From NCBI GenBank assembly GCA_966185765.1, contig CBIFVZ010000023.1, positions 1 to 45,182 of the forward strand: a stretch of DNA of 45,182 nt, given 5' to 3'. Source of the stretch: CBIFVZ01 sp966185765. Lineage in GTDB: Bacteria; Pseudomonadota; Gammaproteobacteria; Enterobacterales; Enterobacteriaceae. Positions within the stretch are counted from its first letter, which is position 1, and each line of letters opens with the position of its first letter. Shown here piece by piece: positions 17,367-25,688 of the stretch. The notes beneath the pieces are model-generated. The model made no database searches and was not told the origin of the DNA. It saw only the letters and a program-made list of their open reading frames with translations. The translations under genes and the position numbers were made by a program.

Positions 17367-18164
17367 ATGAAAAAGTATCTTGCTGTGCTGATTGCCGCTG
17401 CTGCCCTTGTCCTCAGCGCCTGCTCGCCGTCTGACGATAATAAAGTCAAAGTCGCGATTAACACCGGGCCAGACCAGGCCATCTGGGAAGAAGTGCAGAA
17501 AGTGGCGAAAGACAAATACGACCTTGATGTCGAAGTGATTAGCTTTAACGACTACGTGCTGCCAAACGAGGCGCTGCGTAATAAAGATGTGGACGCCAAC
17601 GCGTTTCAGAGCGTACCTTACCTGGAGGCACAGTCAAAAGAGCGTGGTTATAAGTTTGTGACGCTCTCTAATACCTTTGTGTTCCCGATTGCCGCTTACT
17701 CGAAGAAAGTAAAAAGCCTCGCCGAAGTGCCGGATGACGCCACGGTGACCATTTCCAACGAGTCCACCACCCTTGGGCGCAGCCTGCTACTGCTGCAAAG
17801 CCAGGGCTTGCTCAAACTCAAAGACGGCGTCGGTTTCCTGCCCACCACGCTTGATATTATTGATAACCCGAAACAGCTGAAAATTGTGGAAGTCGATACG
17901 CCGCAGCTTACCCGCACGCTGGACGACCCAAATGTGTATCTGTCTGTCATTAACAACAACTTTGCCTCTCAGGTGAATCTGTCGGCCTCGCGCGATGGCC
18001 TGTTTATGGAAAGCGCCGCTTCACCATACGTGAACTTACTGGTGGCGCGTGAAGATAATAAAGACGATCCGAAGCTGAAAAAACTGGTGCAGGCCTTCCA
18101 GTCAAAAGAAGTCGAAGACAAAGCGAAGGAAGTCTATAAAGGCGATGCCATTAAAGCCTGGTAA
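17367..18164 (+). CDS. NlpA/MetQ-family substrate-binding lipoprotein
   Basis: A 265-residue inner-membrane-anchored lipoprotein of the family that binds methionine for MetNI importers or, as NlpA, has an unclear secondary role. The lipobox LSAC ends at Cys19 after a typical signal sequence; ATG 17367 follows AAAAGGA and fits this signal, unlike the upstream frame extension. Family motifs include YDLDVEVISFNDYVLPNEAL, DANAFQSVPYLE, YKFVTLSNTFVFP, TTLDIIDNPKQLKIVE and SPYVNLLVAREDN. No ABC permease or ATPase gene lies nearby, so it is an orphan here like NlpA. The bound ligand is not deducible. Confidence 0.9.
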   Translation: MKKYLAVLIAAAALVLSACSPSDDNKVKVAINTGPDQAIWEEVQKVAKDKYDLDVEVISFNDYVLPNEALRNKDVDANAFQSVPYLEAQSKERGYKFVTLSNTFVFPIAAYSKKVKSLAEVPDDATVTISNESTTLGRSLLLLQSQGLLKLKDGVGFLPTTLDIIDNPKQLKIVEVDTPQLTRTLDDPNVYLSVINNNFASQVNLSASRDGLFMESAASPYVNLLVAREDNKDDPKLKKLVQAFQSKEVEDKAKEVYKGDAIKAW

Positions 18165-18171
18165 TCGCCAC

Positions 18172-18190
18172 GGGGGCTAAAAGTGCCCCC
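18172..18190 (+). terminator. Hairpin after the NlpA-like gene
   Basis: GGGGGC (18172-18177), 7-nt loop, GCCCCC (18185-18190), starting 8 bp after the stop. There is no T-run, so termination strength is doubtful. Confidence 0.45.
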
Positions 18191-18243
18191 ACCTCCCCTG
18201 CTACACTTCCAGTACACACAACGTACAGAAGGCGAATAACACC

Positions 18244-19110
18244 ATGTCAGAACAACAATATCAGCCGCCCAAAGTCTGGAAATGGAATCAACAGGATGGC
18301 GGCACCTGGTCAAGCATCAACCGCCCTATCGCTGGCCCCACCCACGACAAAACGCTGCCGGTGGGCAAACATCCGCTTCAGCTCTACTCACTTGCCACGC
18401 CTAACGGCCAGAAAGTGACTATCATGCTGGAAGAGCTGCTGGCTGCTGGGGTGAAAGATGCAGAGTACGATGCACACCTGATTCGCATTGGCGAGGGCGA
18501 CCAGTTCTCCAGCGGATTTGTCGAAGTGAATCCAAACTCAAAAATCCCGGCGCTGATGGACCACTCCGTCAACCCACCGGTGCGCGTGTTTGAGTCGGGC
18601 GCTATATTGCTGTATCTGGCAGAAAAATTCGGTCATTTCCTGCCAACGGACCTTGCCGGGCGCACCGAAACCCTTAACTGGCTGTTCTGGCTGCAAGGCT
18701 CTGCCCCGTATATTGGCGGCGGCTTTGGTCACTTCTATAACTACGCGCCGTTCAAAATTGAGTACGCTATTGACCGCTTCACGATGGAAGCCAAACGCCT
18801 GCTTGATGTACTGGACCGCCAGCTTGCGCACCACCGCTACATGGCGGGCGAGCACTACACCATTGCCGACATCGCCACCTGGCCGTGGTACGGCAACCTG
18901 GTGACCGGCGGCGTCTACAACGCAGCCGAGTTCCTGGATGCCGGGAACTACACCAACGTGCTGCGCTGGGCAAAAGAAATTGGCGAGCGCCCGGCGGTAA
19001 AACGCGGTCGTATGGTAAACCGCGTGCAAGGCCCGCTGAATGAACAGCTGCACGAGCGCCATGATGCGGCAGATTTTGACACGCAGACGGAAGACAAAAA
19101 GCAACAGTAA
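18244..19110 (+). CDS. yghU: YghU, glutathione S-transferase-fold disulfide reductase
   Basis: A 288-residue Nu-class GST relative. The E. coli protein binds two glutathione molecules and reduces organic hydroperoxides and disulfides. The N-terminal extension (INRPIAGPTHDKTLPVGKHP) is characteristic of YghU/YfcG. The thioredoxin-like half follows (QLYSLATPNGQKVTIMLEELL...NPNSKIPALMD...FESGAILLYLAEKFG), then the helical half (GGGFGHFYNYAPFKIEYAIDRFTMEAKRLLDVLD). Length and order match E. coli YghU throughout. It is preceded by AGAAGGCG and followed by the repeat element described at 19138. Confidence 0.96.
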   Translation: MSEQQYQPPKVWKWNQQDGGTWSSINRPIAGPTHDKTLPVGKHPLQLYSLATPNGQKVTIMLEELLAAGVKDAEYDAHLIRIGEGDQFSSGFVEVNPNSKIPALMDHSVNPPVRVFESGAILLYLAEKFGHFLPTDLAGRTETLNWLFWLQGSAPYIGGGFGHFYNYAPFKIEYAIDRFTMEAKRLLDVLDRQLAHHRYMAGEHYTIADIATWPWYGNLVTGGVYNAAEFLDAGNYTNVLRWAKEIGERPAVKRGRMVNRVQGPLNEQLHERHDAADFDTQTEDKKQQ

Positions 19111-19137
19111 GCCACGGATACGTTGCAGAAATAACCA

Positions 19138-19322
19138 ACGGGAACCTGGCGGTTCCCGTCAGATTGCTGACAAAGAAGGAAAAAACGGGGTTTTTCCTTC
19201 TTTGTGGTTAGCAGGCGAAAATCAATGAATTGATTTTCCTTATTTTTTATTGGGTGTCATTCACCCTGTCTGAGACAGGATGAGGTAAGGCATCAGTCTC
19301 ACGGGAACCTGACGGTTCCCGT
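19138..19322 (+). repeat. Terminator-embedded repeat element, copy 1 (body 19160-19300)
   Basis: A 141-bp body flanked by two 22-bp copies of a hairpin (19138-19159 and 19301-19322), which differ at one loop base. The body starts CAGATTGCTGAC and ends GTAAGGCATCAGTCTC, forming diverged terminal inverted repeats. Inside are three hairpins: a 15-bp stem with arms ACAAAGAAGGAAAAA and TTTTTCCTTCTTTGT (19170-19205), GAAAATCAAT/ATTGATTTTC (19217-19238), and CCTGTC/GACAGG (about 19265-19279). About 92% identical to copy 2. Only the downstream flank carries a T-run. Not recognised as ERIC, REP or BoxC. Confidence 0.85.
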
Positions 19323-19328
19323 TTTTTT
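19301..19328 (+). terminator. Terminator of yghU (distal hairpin copy)
   Basis: ACGGGAACC, 4-nt loop and GGTTCCCGT, followed by seven T residues. An almost identical stem at 19138-19159, nearer yghU, lacks the T-run because the repeat body separates them. Confidence 0.85.
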
Positions 19329-19384
19329 GCACAACACGCTGGCTTTGCTGTCTGCGTCTGCTGGGATAATGGCGTTGAACCTTA

Positions 19385-21109
19385 TTAGCGATCGAACTCG
19401 CTCAGGTTGCCGTATTTCTCATCCAACGCCTTACTAAACCAGCGCCCACTCATCACCTGCGCCAGCAGCGCCTGCTTTTGCTCTGCGGTGACGGAGTCGT
19501 CAGCATCAATACTCTCCAGCACGCTTTCATAGCTGAACGCCTTTTTGCCCATAAACGCACGGGCAGTCGTTCCGTCGGCATCAAGGAATAAAATGTTCTC
19601 TTGTGCCTGCGGCTGCCAGGCTGCCCAGGCCGTCAGCCCCTCGCCGTTCGGATCACCGTTGGCAATAAACGCATAAATATAATCCTGGAACAACGCGCTC
19701 AGTTGTTTGGCCCCTTCAGAGGCGTAGGCATCCCCCACCAGCCCGGTGTAATTCTGGCTGTCGGTATCCAGCAGCGGTACAAACACGCCGTGAAAAGAGC
19801 CAAATACCGCCATTTTTTCACCGACGACAGCGGCATCTTCACCAAACAGGATTTCCATGCCGTAAATCGGTGCGTGATAGTTCGCCGCCATCTTTTGGGC
19901 AGAGTCTTCCAGGTTAAACAGGCTGTAAAGCTGGCCGCCGTATTTATTCACAAAGTCATACTGCTTTGAGACGTTCTCATCGGTATTGATTGAGCCATCC
20001 GCAATGGCGCTGGAAAAATAGCGGTCAAAGCGGCTGAACAGTGAAAACTCCTGTTCGCCGGAGAGCATCAGCAGCGGCACAGCGTTGTAATGTGTGGTGT
20101 CAAAGCCCTCTTTCGGGATAACGTAGCCGTCGTTGTACAAGTGCGGAAACACGCTCATTCTGATGCTGGCGTTAGACATTAACGGCACCAGGCGCTCGCC
20201 TGCAAGGCTATAGAGATACTCGCGCACATCGCTGCCCGGCGTTAACAGCCACGCGCTGGCCTCCTCAAGGTTTGCTTTAATACCATCTTCCACCACCAGC
20301 GGCGCCAGCGCCTGAGCAAACACCTGCTGGCTTTTGGCTTCATCAGCAAGGGTCATGCCGCCGCTAAAGGAAATCGCTTTCTCAAATTTACCGTCAAACA
20401 ACGGTGAAATCAGCATGGCCATGACGTCACGCCCGCCCGCTGAAAAACCGGCAACGGTAATATTCCCGGGGTCACCACCAAAACTATCAATATTAGCCTT
20501 CACCCATTCCAGCGCTTTATTGATATCAAGCAACGCATAGTTACCGGAATCTTCTGCGGCGTCATGTCCTGTTTTTAACGCAGGCAGCGGATTAAACCCC
20601 AATGGCCCAAGACGATAATTCACTGAGACAATAATGGCGTTATGGCGCTCAATAAAAGACACACCAGAAATTTCTTGTGATAAACCACTCTGGTTATTAC
20701 CACCGTGAACATACACCATGACTGGCAGGTTGTTGACATCATTATTCGGGCGATAGATATCCAGATTAAGCGCATTTTCAGAACCACTCACGCCGTCTGC
20801 ACCACTTTGCAACGCAACAGCACCGGAGGTCGTCGCATCCCGAACCTCACTCCAGGGCGTGGGATCGACCGGCGCTTTCCAGCGTGCAGCGCCTGAGGTA
20901 TCGCCGCCGTAAGGAACCCCAAGCCAGACCAGCACATTACCTTCGGCTTTGCCCTGCACGCTACCAGAGTGCGTCTGTCGCACCAGCAGGGAGGTTTCGC
21001 CCGCCGGGTCAGGCGTTGAGCGTGTTTCTGCCGGATGATCGCAGGCGCACAGTAAAAGAGTTAGCGCCCCAACGCAGGCCCATTTCATTCTCGCCAGATA
21101 TGTCCTCAC
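19385..21109 (-). CDS. Type-B carboxylesterase family lipoprotein
   Basis: A 574-residue alpha/beta-hydrolase related to bacterial para-nitrobenzyl esterases and cholinesterases. The N-terminus is a lipoprotein signal ending LLLCAC (Cys23), so the enzyme should be anchored to the envelope. The oxyanion motif YVHGGN is at about 133-138, the nucleophile elbow GFSAGG with Ser223, and the catalytic His is probably in GSFHGVFVP near residue 445. The start is GTG at 21109, which has AAGGAGA about 6 nt upstream; an internal ATG at 21088 has a poorer site and would shorten the signal. It is a single gene, convergent with yghU. The substrate is unknown. I do not know an E. coli K-12 equivalent in this interval. 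Confidence 0.9.
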   Translation of the reverse strand: MRTYLARMKWACVGALTLLLCACDHPAETRSTPDPAGETSLLVRQTHSGSVQGKAEGNVLVWLGVPYGGDTSGAARWKAPVDPTPWSEVRDATTSGAVALQSGADGVSGSENALNLDIYRPNNDVNNLPVMVYVHGGNNQSGLSQEISGVSFIERHNAIIVSVNYRLGPLGFNPLPALKTGHDAAEDSGNYALLDINKALEWVKANIDSFGGDPGNITVAGFSAGGRDVMAMLISPLFDGKFEKAISFSGGMTLADEAKSQQVFAQALAPLVVEDGIKANLEEASAWLLTPGSDVREYLYSLAGERLVPLMSNASIRMSVFPHLYNDGYVIPKEGFDTTHYNAVPLLMLSGEQEFSLFSRFDRYFSSAIADGSINTDENVSKQYDFVNKYGGQLYSLFNLEDSAQKMAANYHAPIYGMEILFGEDAAVVGEKMAVFGSFHGVFVPLLDTDSQNYTGLVGDAYASEGAKQLSALFQDYIYAFIANGDPNGEGLTAWAAWQPQAQENILFLDADGTTARAFMGKKAFSYESVLESIDADDSVTAEQKQALLAQVMSGRWFSKALDEKYGNLSEFDR

Positions 21110-21526
21110 GGTTATTCTCCTTGTGATGATAAATTTCGCCCGCTGCTATATAACCGCAGCACAGCAATATAAAAGGAAAATACCAGGTTAGCACCGTCAG
21201 CCAGACTAACAAAACCGAATTAAAGCCATTCTACCTGCTACTTAAATAAGCACGCACGCAGCCATCAATATCTCTACACACAGATATTTTGTTTACCACC
21301 TGAATAAAGAGAAATAACCTTAACGGGTCCATTAAATAAGATTAAATATTTTTATTAGCAGAAAGGATAGTGTTTTTATCAAACAGCCTTTCCCCTGCTG
21401 GCCACCCTCCCTGCTGGCAAAAAGGCTACCTTTGCGCCAGACGGCAGCGTCTTGCTCACTGCCGTCCTTTTGCATGACAGGGCTTGTGCATAACATCTTC
21501 AGAAGTTGACGGTTCCTCGCACGACC
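21110..21526. other. Intergenic region between carboxylesterase and yghX
   Basis: About 417 bp, AT-rich at 21240-21370, which probably holds the esterase promoter. Near yghX are two hairpins: a possible yghX terminator at 21418-21440, and a stem GACGGCAG (21440-21447) / CTGCCGTC (21459-21466). No gene was recognised. Confidence 0.5.
21418..21440 (-). terminator. Possible terminator of yghX
   Basis: On the minus strand, CAAAGG, loop TAG and CCTTTTTG within a larger GGC/GCC-closed stem, about 90 bp after the yghX stop. Confidence 0.45.
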
Positions 21527-22414
21527 TCAGGCCAGATACTGTTTAAACCAGGCCAGCGTACGCTCCCAGGCCAGTTCGGCCGCCGCCTTGTCATAGCGCG
21601 GTGTTGAGTCGTTGTGAAAACCGTGGTTAGTACCGGGGTAAATCCAGCCCTGATAAACCTTGTTGTTTGCTTTCAGCGCAGCCTCATACGCAGGCCAGCC
21701 TTCGTTGATACGCTCATCGCGCTCGGCGTAGTGCAGTAGCAGCGGTGCGTTGATGTTGGGCACATCGGCCACCGGCGGCTGGCGGCCATAAAACGGCACC
21801 GCGCAGGCAAGCTCCGGGTAAGCCACTGCCGCCGCGTTGGCGACACCACCGCCGTAGCAAAAACCGGTAATGCCCACCTTGCCGGTCGTGGCCTCATGAT
21901 TCATCAGAAACTCCACGGCAGCAAAGAAGTCGTTCATCAGTTTTGTTGGGTCCACCTGCTGTTGCAGCTCGCGACCTTTGTCGTCGTTGCCCGGATAGCC
22001 ACCGACTGAACTTAACCCGTCCGGCGCCAGCGCCATGTAGCCCGCCTTCGCCACCCGACGCGCCACGTCTTCAATATACGGATTTAACCCACGGTTCTCG
22101 TGTACCACCACCACGCCCGCTACCTTGCCCGTGGCCTTTGCCGGGCGCACCAGGTATGCACGCACCTCGCCGTGCCCGTCAGGCGACGGATAGCGAATGT
22201 ACTGCGCCACAATATCCGGGTCGGTAAACGCCACCTGCTCGGCCAGCGCGTAGTTGGGCTTTAGCGAATTAAAAAGTGCCAGCGCGCTGATGCCGCCTAC
22301 CGCATACTTTGCTGCCTTGTTCAGAAACTCACGTTTGGTGATTTTGCCGTGGGCATAGTAGTCGTAGCAGTCGAGCAGTTCCTGGGGGAAGTCTTTAGCC
22401 GTCAGTCGGGTCAT
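21527..22414 (-). CDS. yghX: YghX, dienelactone hydrolase family protein
   Basis: A 295-residue alpha/beta hydrolase. The catalytic triad of the family is visible: Cys186 in GFCYGGG, Asp233 in YAERDERI and His264 in GTNHGFHND. Residues 25-60 (TKREFLNKAAKYAVGGISALALF) look like a signal or membrane-anchored leader, though the twin-arginine pair is replaced by Lys-Arg. The natural substrate of YghX is not known; the family hydrolyses dienelactone-like or other ester bonds. In E. coli K-12 this gene is disrupted, whereas here the frame is complete. AGAGGT precedes the start. It lies 102 bp downstream of mqo on the same strand, with a terminator between. Confidence 0.92.
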   Translation of the reverse strand: MTRLTAKDFPQELLDCYDYYAHGKITKREFLNKAAKYAVGGISALALFNSLKPNYALAEQVAFTDPDIVAQYIRYPSPDGHGEVRAYLVRPAKATGKVAGVVVVHENRGLNPYIEDVARRVAKAGYMALAPDGLSSVGGYPGNDDKGRELQQQVDPTKLMNDFFAAVEFLMNHEATTGKVGITGFCYGGGVANAAAVAYPELACAVPFYGRQPPVADVPNINAPLLLHYAERDERINEGWPAYEAALKANNKVYQGWIYPGTNHGFHNDSTPRYDKAAAELAWERTLAWFKQYLA

Positions 22415-22491
22415 AGCCGATTACCTCTAAGCCGCTTCGGTGAAGGTATCAGCGAGTGTAGAAGAAAACCGGGCAGAACGCCGATAGTTAA

Positions 22492-22511
22492 ACCGGGGCC
22501 ACAGCCCCGGT
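22492..22511 (-). terminator. mqo: Terminator of mqo
   Basis: ACCGGGGC (22492-22499) and GCCCCGGT (22504-22511) with a 4-nt loop, starting 6 bp after the mqo stop; on the minus strand it is followed by TTAA. Confidence 0.75.
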
Positions 22512-22516
22512 CAGGT

Positions 22517-24142
22517 TTACAGCGCGATATCGGCCACCGTGTTGGGCTGAGGCAGCGTTACCGTGCTGTCAGGTGCAGGCACCGGTACCGGACGCGACGA
22601 CGGCAGCGGATTATCCAGTCCCAGTACGCGGCTGGTGTCGCTGAGTACCGCTTGCGTTGCCTCAACATTGCCGTTAAGTGTGCTGCCGTAGGAAGGAATG
22701 ATTTCCCGCAGCTTCATCTGCCAGGCGGCACTGGCGACCTGCTGCGGGAATATGCTTTCCAGCAAGCGCAGCATAATGGGGGCCGCTGTGGACGCGCCGG
22801 GAGAAGCCCCCAGCAGAGCTGCAATACTGCCTTTCTGGTCACGCACAATTTCCGTTCCCAGGCGCAGCACGCCGCCTTTTTCAGGGTCGCGTTTGATTAT
22901 CTGCACGCGCTGCCCCGCCTTCCATAACCGCCAGTCTGCAGGATTGGCCTGGGGGAAATACTGGCGCAACGCGTCAAAGCGGTCCTCATCACTTTGCAGG
23001 ACCTGACTGACCAGGTATTTCACAAGGCCCAGGTTATCTTTGCCCACATGCAGCATGGGCAGCAGGTTGGCGGAGTGAATGGTGCCAAACAGGTCCCACA
23101 GGGAGCCGCTTTTCAGGAATTTAGTGGAAAAGGTTGCAAACGGACCGAAAAGCAGCACTCGCTTGCCGTCCAGCACGCGGGTGTCGAGATGCGGCACCGA
23201 CATCGGCGGTGCGCCCACCGCAGCCTTACCGTACACCTTCGCCAGATGGCGGTTGACCACCTCCGGGTTCTCCGCCACCAGAAACTCGCCGCCAACCGGG
23301 AACCCGGCATAGTCGCGGGCTTCCGGGATGCCGGATTTTTGCAACAGCGTCAGCGATGCACCACCGGCGCCGATAAACACAAAACCTGCCTGAACCGTAC
23401 GACGCGCACCGGTTTTGAAATCTTTTATCACCACCTGCCAGCCACCGTTACAGCGTTTAAGACTGTATACGTCGCTGTTAAGGCTCAGGGTGAAGTGGGT
23501 GTTTTTGGCAAGCGAGGCCACCAGCTGGCGCGTGACTTCACCAAAGTTCATGTCGGTGCCAATGCCAATACGCGTGGCGGCAATTTTCTGCTGCGGATCG
23601 CGCCCTTCCATCACCAGTGGTGACCAGCGCGCGATTTCTGCCGCGTCTTCAGAATACGCCATACCGCGAAACAGCGTGCTTTCCTGAAGGGCCGCAAAAC
23701 GCTTACGCAGGAAATTCACGTTCTCATCGCCCCAGACAAAGCTCATGCCTGGCACGCTATTGATAAAGGATGCGGGATTTTGCAGCGTGCCGCTGCGTAC
23801 CTGAGATGCCAGGAACTGGCGGGTTATCTGAAAGGATTCGTTGATGCTAACGGCCTTGCTGATATCGATGCTGCCATCCGCCTGCTCTGGCGTATAGTTA
23901 AGCTCCATCAACGCGGAGTGCCCCGTCCCCGCGTTGTTCCAGCCGTTGGAACTCTCCTTTGCAATGCCGTCGAGCCGCTCCACCATTTCGATAGACCAGT
24001 CCGGCTCCAGTGCCTGCAAAAATGTGCCGAGCGTAGCGCTCATGATGCCGCCACCGATAAGCAGCACATCGACGGACGATGCCTGAAGCGCGTTTGCCTG
24101 CTGCAACATGTCTTGCGACATAGCAGGTGCCAACTTTTTCAT
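22517..24142 (-). CDS. mqo: Mqo, malate:quinone oxidoreductase
   Basis: A 541-residue FAD-dependent, membrane-associated dehydrogenase that oxidises malate to oxaloacetate and passes electrons to quinone. The FAD-binding GGGIMSATLG begins at residue 30. Family blocks include ERLDGIAKESSNGWNNAGTGHSALMELNYTP, INESFQITRQFLA, FVFIGAGGASLTLLQKSGIPE, FGPFATFSTKFLKSG and LLGASPGASTAAPIMLRLLE. Length matches E. coli Mqo (548). AGAGG lies 7 nt before ATG. Divergent from gpr across an AT-rich 330-bp region. In E. coli, mqo is located elsewhere, so its position here is a rearrangement relative to that genome. Confidence 0.96.
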   Translation of the reverse strand: MKKLAPAMSQDMLQQANALQASSVDVLLIGGGIMSATLGTFLQALEPDWSIEMVERLDGIAKESSNGWNNAGTGHSALMELNYTPEQADGSIDISKAVSINESFQITRQFLASQVRSGTLQNPASFINSVPGMSFVWGDENVNFLRKRFAALQESTLFRGMAYSEDAAEIARWSPLVMEGRDPQQKIAATRIGIGTDMNFGEVTRQLVASLAKNTHFTLSLNSDVYSLKRCNGGWQVVIKDFKTGARRTVQAGFVFIGAGGASLTLLQKSGIPEARDYAGFPVGGEFLVAENPEVVNRHLAKVYGKAAVGAPPMSVPHLDTRVLDGKRVLLFGPFATFSTKFLKSGSLWDLFGTIHSANLLPMLHVGKDNLGLVKYLVSQVLQSDEDRFDALRQYFPQANPADWRLWKAGQRVQIIKRDPEKGGVLRLGTEIVRDQKGSIAALLGASPGASTAAPIMLRLLESIFPQQVASAAWQMKLREIIPSYGSTLNGNVEATQAVLSDTSRVLGLDNPLPSSRPVPVPAPDSTVTLPQPNTVADIAL

Positions 24143-24483
24143 CTCTCTGCCTCTTATTTTTTATGCTTCGGGTGCAGGTGTACAAATAAAACCCGACATT
24201 CAGAAAGTTGTTCTCTGACTGGCGATGAGCGGCGCGGGAGAAGCGCCGTGGAGACGCGTCAAAGCGTGATCAACATATCACTTTTTTGTGATTGTTAAAA
24301 TTTTTTATTAAATTTTAAAATTTAATGTATATTACGTTAATATAAATAAAGCTTATAAACACGCGTAGTTTCTGTAAGTTCTTATTTTACGTGAATATTG
24401 TTGGCTGGCTGGCGCGCTAAATACGCCCTATGATGAGAAGCCCCATGACGATAATCCTGCTAAGGGAAAGATGATGCCTTACG
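24143..24483. other. Divergent mqo-gpr promoter region
   Basis: About 340 bp with a very AT-rich core at 24290-24355, able to hold promoters for both genes. No specific operator was identified. The last part (24471-24483) holds the ATGATG that should start gpr but is out of frame with it. Confidence 0.5.
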
Positions 24484-25509
24484 TTGCCAATCCACTACCA
24501 GAAGATGCTCTATCGCCGCTGTGGGCGCAGCGGCCTGCGTCTGCCTGCACTGTCGCTTGGGCTGTGGCACAATTTTGGCCACAGCAGCACGCTTGATTCG
24601 CAGCGTGCGCTGCTGCATAAGGCCTTTGACCTCGGTATTACCCACTTTGATTTAGCCAACAACTATGGCCCGCCGCCCGGCAGCGCTGAGGCAAATTTTG
24701 GCCGCCTGCTGCGCGAGGATTTTGCCGGTTATCGCGACGAGCTGATTATCTCCACGAAAGCGGGCTACGACATGTGGCCCGGCCCATACGGTAGCGGCGG
24801 TTCACGCAAATATCTGCTGGCAAGTCTCGACCAGAGCCTGCAACGCCTGGGGCTGGATTACGTGGATATCTTCTACTCGCACCGCGTGGATGAAAACACG
24901 CCGATGGAAGAAACGGCCGGGGCGCTGGCCCACGCCGTGCACAGCGGTAAAGCGCTGTATGTTGGGATTTCTTCTTACTCGCCCGCCCGCACCCGCGACA
25001 TGGCGGCACTGCTTAAAGCACAAGGTGTACCGCTGTTGATTCACCAGCCCTCATACAACCTGATTAACCGCTGGGTAGATACCAGCGGCCTGCTTGATAC
25101 GCTCGAAGAGCACGGCGCCGGCTGCATTGCCTTTACGCCGCTGGCGCAGGGGCTGCTCACGGGCAAGTATTTACAGGGTATTGCGCAGGGTTCTCGTATG
25201 GCGCGTGAAGGCAACAAAGTACGTGGTCTTAATGCGAACATGCTGACGCCCACGAACCTGCAAAGCCTGAAGCTACTGAATGAGATGGCAAAGCGTCGCG
25301 GCCAGAGCATGGCGCAAATGGCGTTAAGCTGGCTATTAAAAGATGAGCGCGTAACGTCGGTGTTGACTGGCGCAAGCCACCCGGAGCAGCCTGAAGAGAA
25401 CGTTCAGGCGCTGGAAAACCTGAACTTTAGCGCGAGCGAACTGGAGGAAATAGACAAACACGTAGAGGACGGGCAAATCAATTTATGGCAGGCCTCGTCG
25501 GATAAATAA
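24484..25509 (+). CDS. gpr: Gpr (YghZ), aldo-keto reductase, with an apparent frameshift at its N-terminus
   Basis: Aldo-keto reductase that in E. coli reduces L-glyceraldehyde 3-phosphate and methylglyoxal using NADPH. Motifs: LPALSLGLWHNFG, DLANNYGPPPGSAE (Asp and Tyr of the tetrad), ISTKAGYDMWPGPYG (Lys), FYSHRVDENTPMEE (His). The start is a problem. The best-placed ATGs (24471, 24474), after AAGGGAAAG, encode MPYVANP, matching the expected N-terminus, but that frame is +1 relative to the rest. The main frame can start only at TTG 24484 or ATG 24505, neither with a good ribosome site. A small indel (one base extra or two missing) around 24495 would explain this. All catalytic parts are intact. 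Confidence 0.9.
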   Translation: MPIHYQKMLYRRCGRSGLRLPALSLGLWHNFGHSSTLDSQRALLHKAFDLGITHFDLANNYGPPPGSAEANFGRLLREDFAGYRDELIISTKAGYDMWPGPYGSGGSRKYLLASLDQSLQRLGLDYVDIFYSHRVDENTPMEETAGALAHAVHSGKALYVGISSYSPARTRDMAALLKAQGVPLLIHQPSYNLINRWVDTSGLLDTLEEHGAGCIAFTPLAQGLLTGKYLQGIAQGSRMAREGNKVRGLNANMLTPTNLQSLKLLNEMAKRRGQSMAQMALSWLLKDERVTSVLTGASHPEQPEENVQALENLNFSASELEEIDKHVEDGQINLWQASSDK

Positions 25510-25639
25510 CCGCGTACAGCCCAACAGAAGCAAAGCGGTAAAGAAGTCAGTGTTTCTGGCAGGTAAGATGCGTGTCTGCACGACGTTAAATAACCGCAAA
25601 CGGGCAAAGCTCGCGCGGGCGGCAAAATGCCAGAAACGA

Positions 25640-25663
25640 CAAAGGGGCCAGCAGGCCCCTTTG
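25640..25663. terminator. Bidirectional terminator between gpr and exbD
   Basis: CAAAGGGGCC (25640-25649) and GGCCCCTTTG (25654-25663), a perfect 10-bp stem with a 4-nt loop between convergent genes. The T- and A-rich ends suit both directions. Confidence 0.8.
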
Positions 25664-25688
25664 TTACTAAGCGGTTAAGCATAAACCG

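Noticed and set aside
19138..19322. Interpretation of the repeat as an ERIC element
   Set aside because: Length is similar, but the ERIC ends (GTGAATCCCC-type motif) are absent and the internal hairpins differ.
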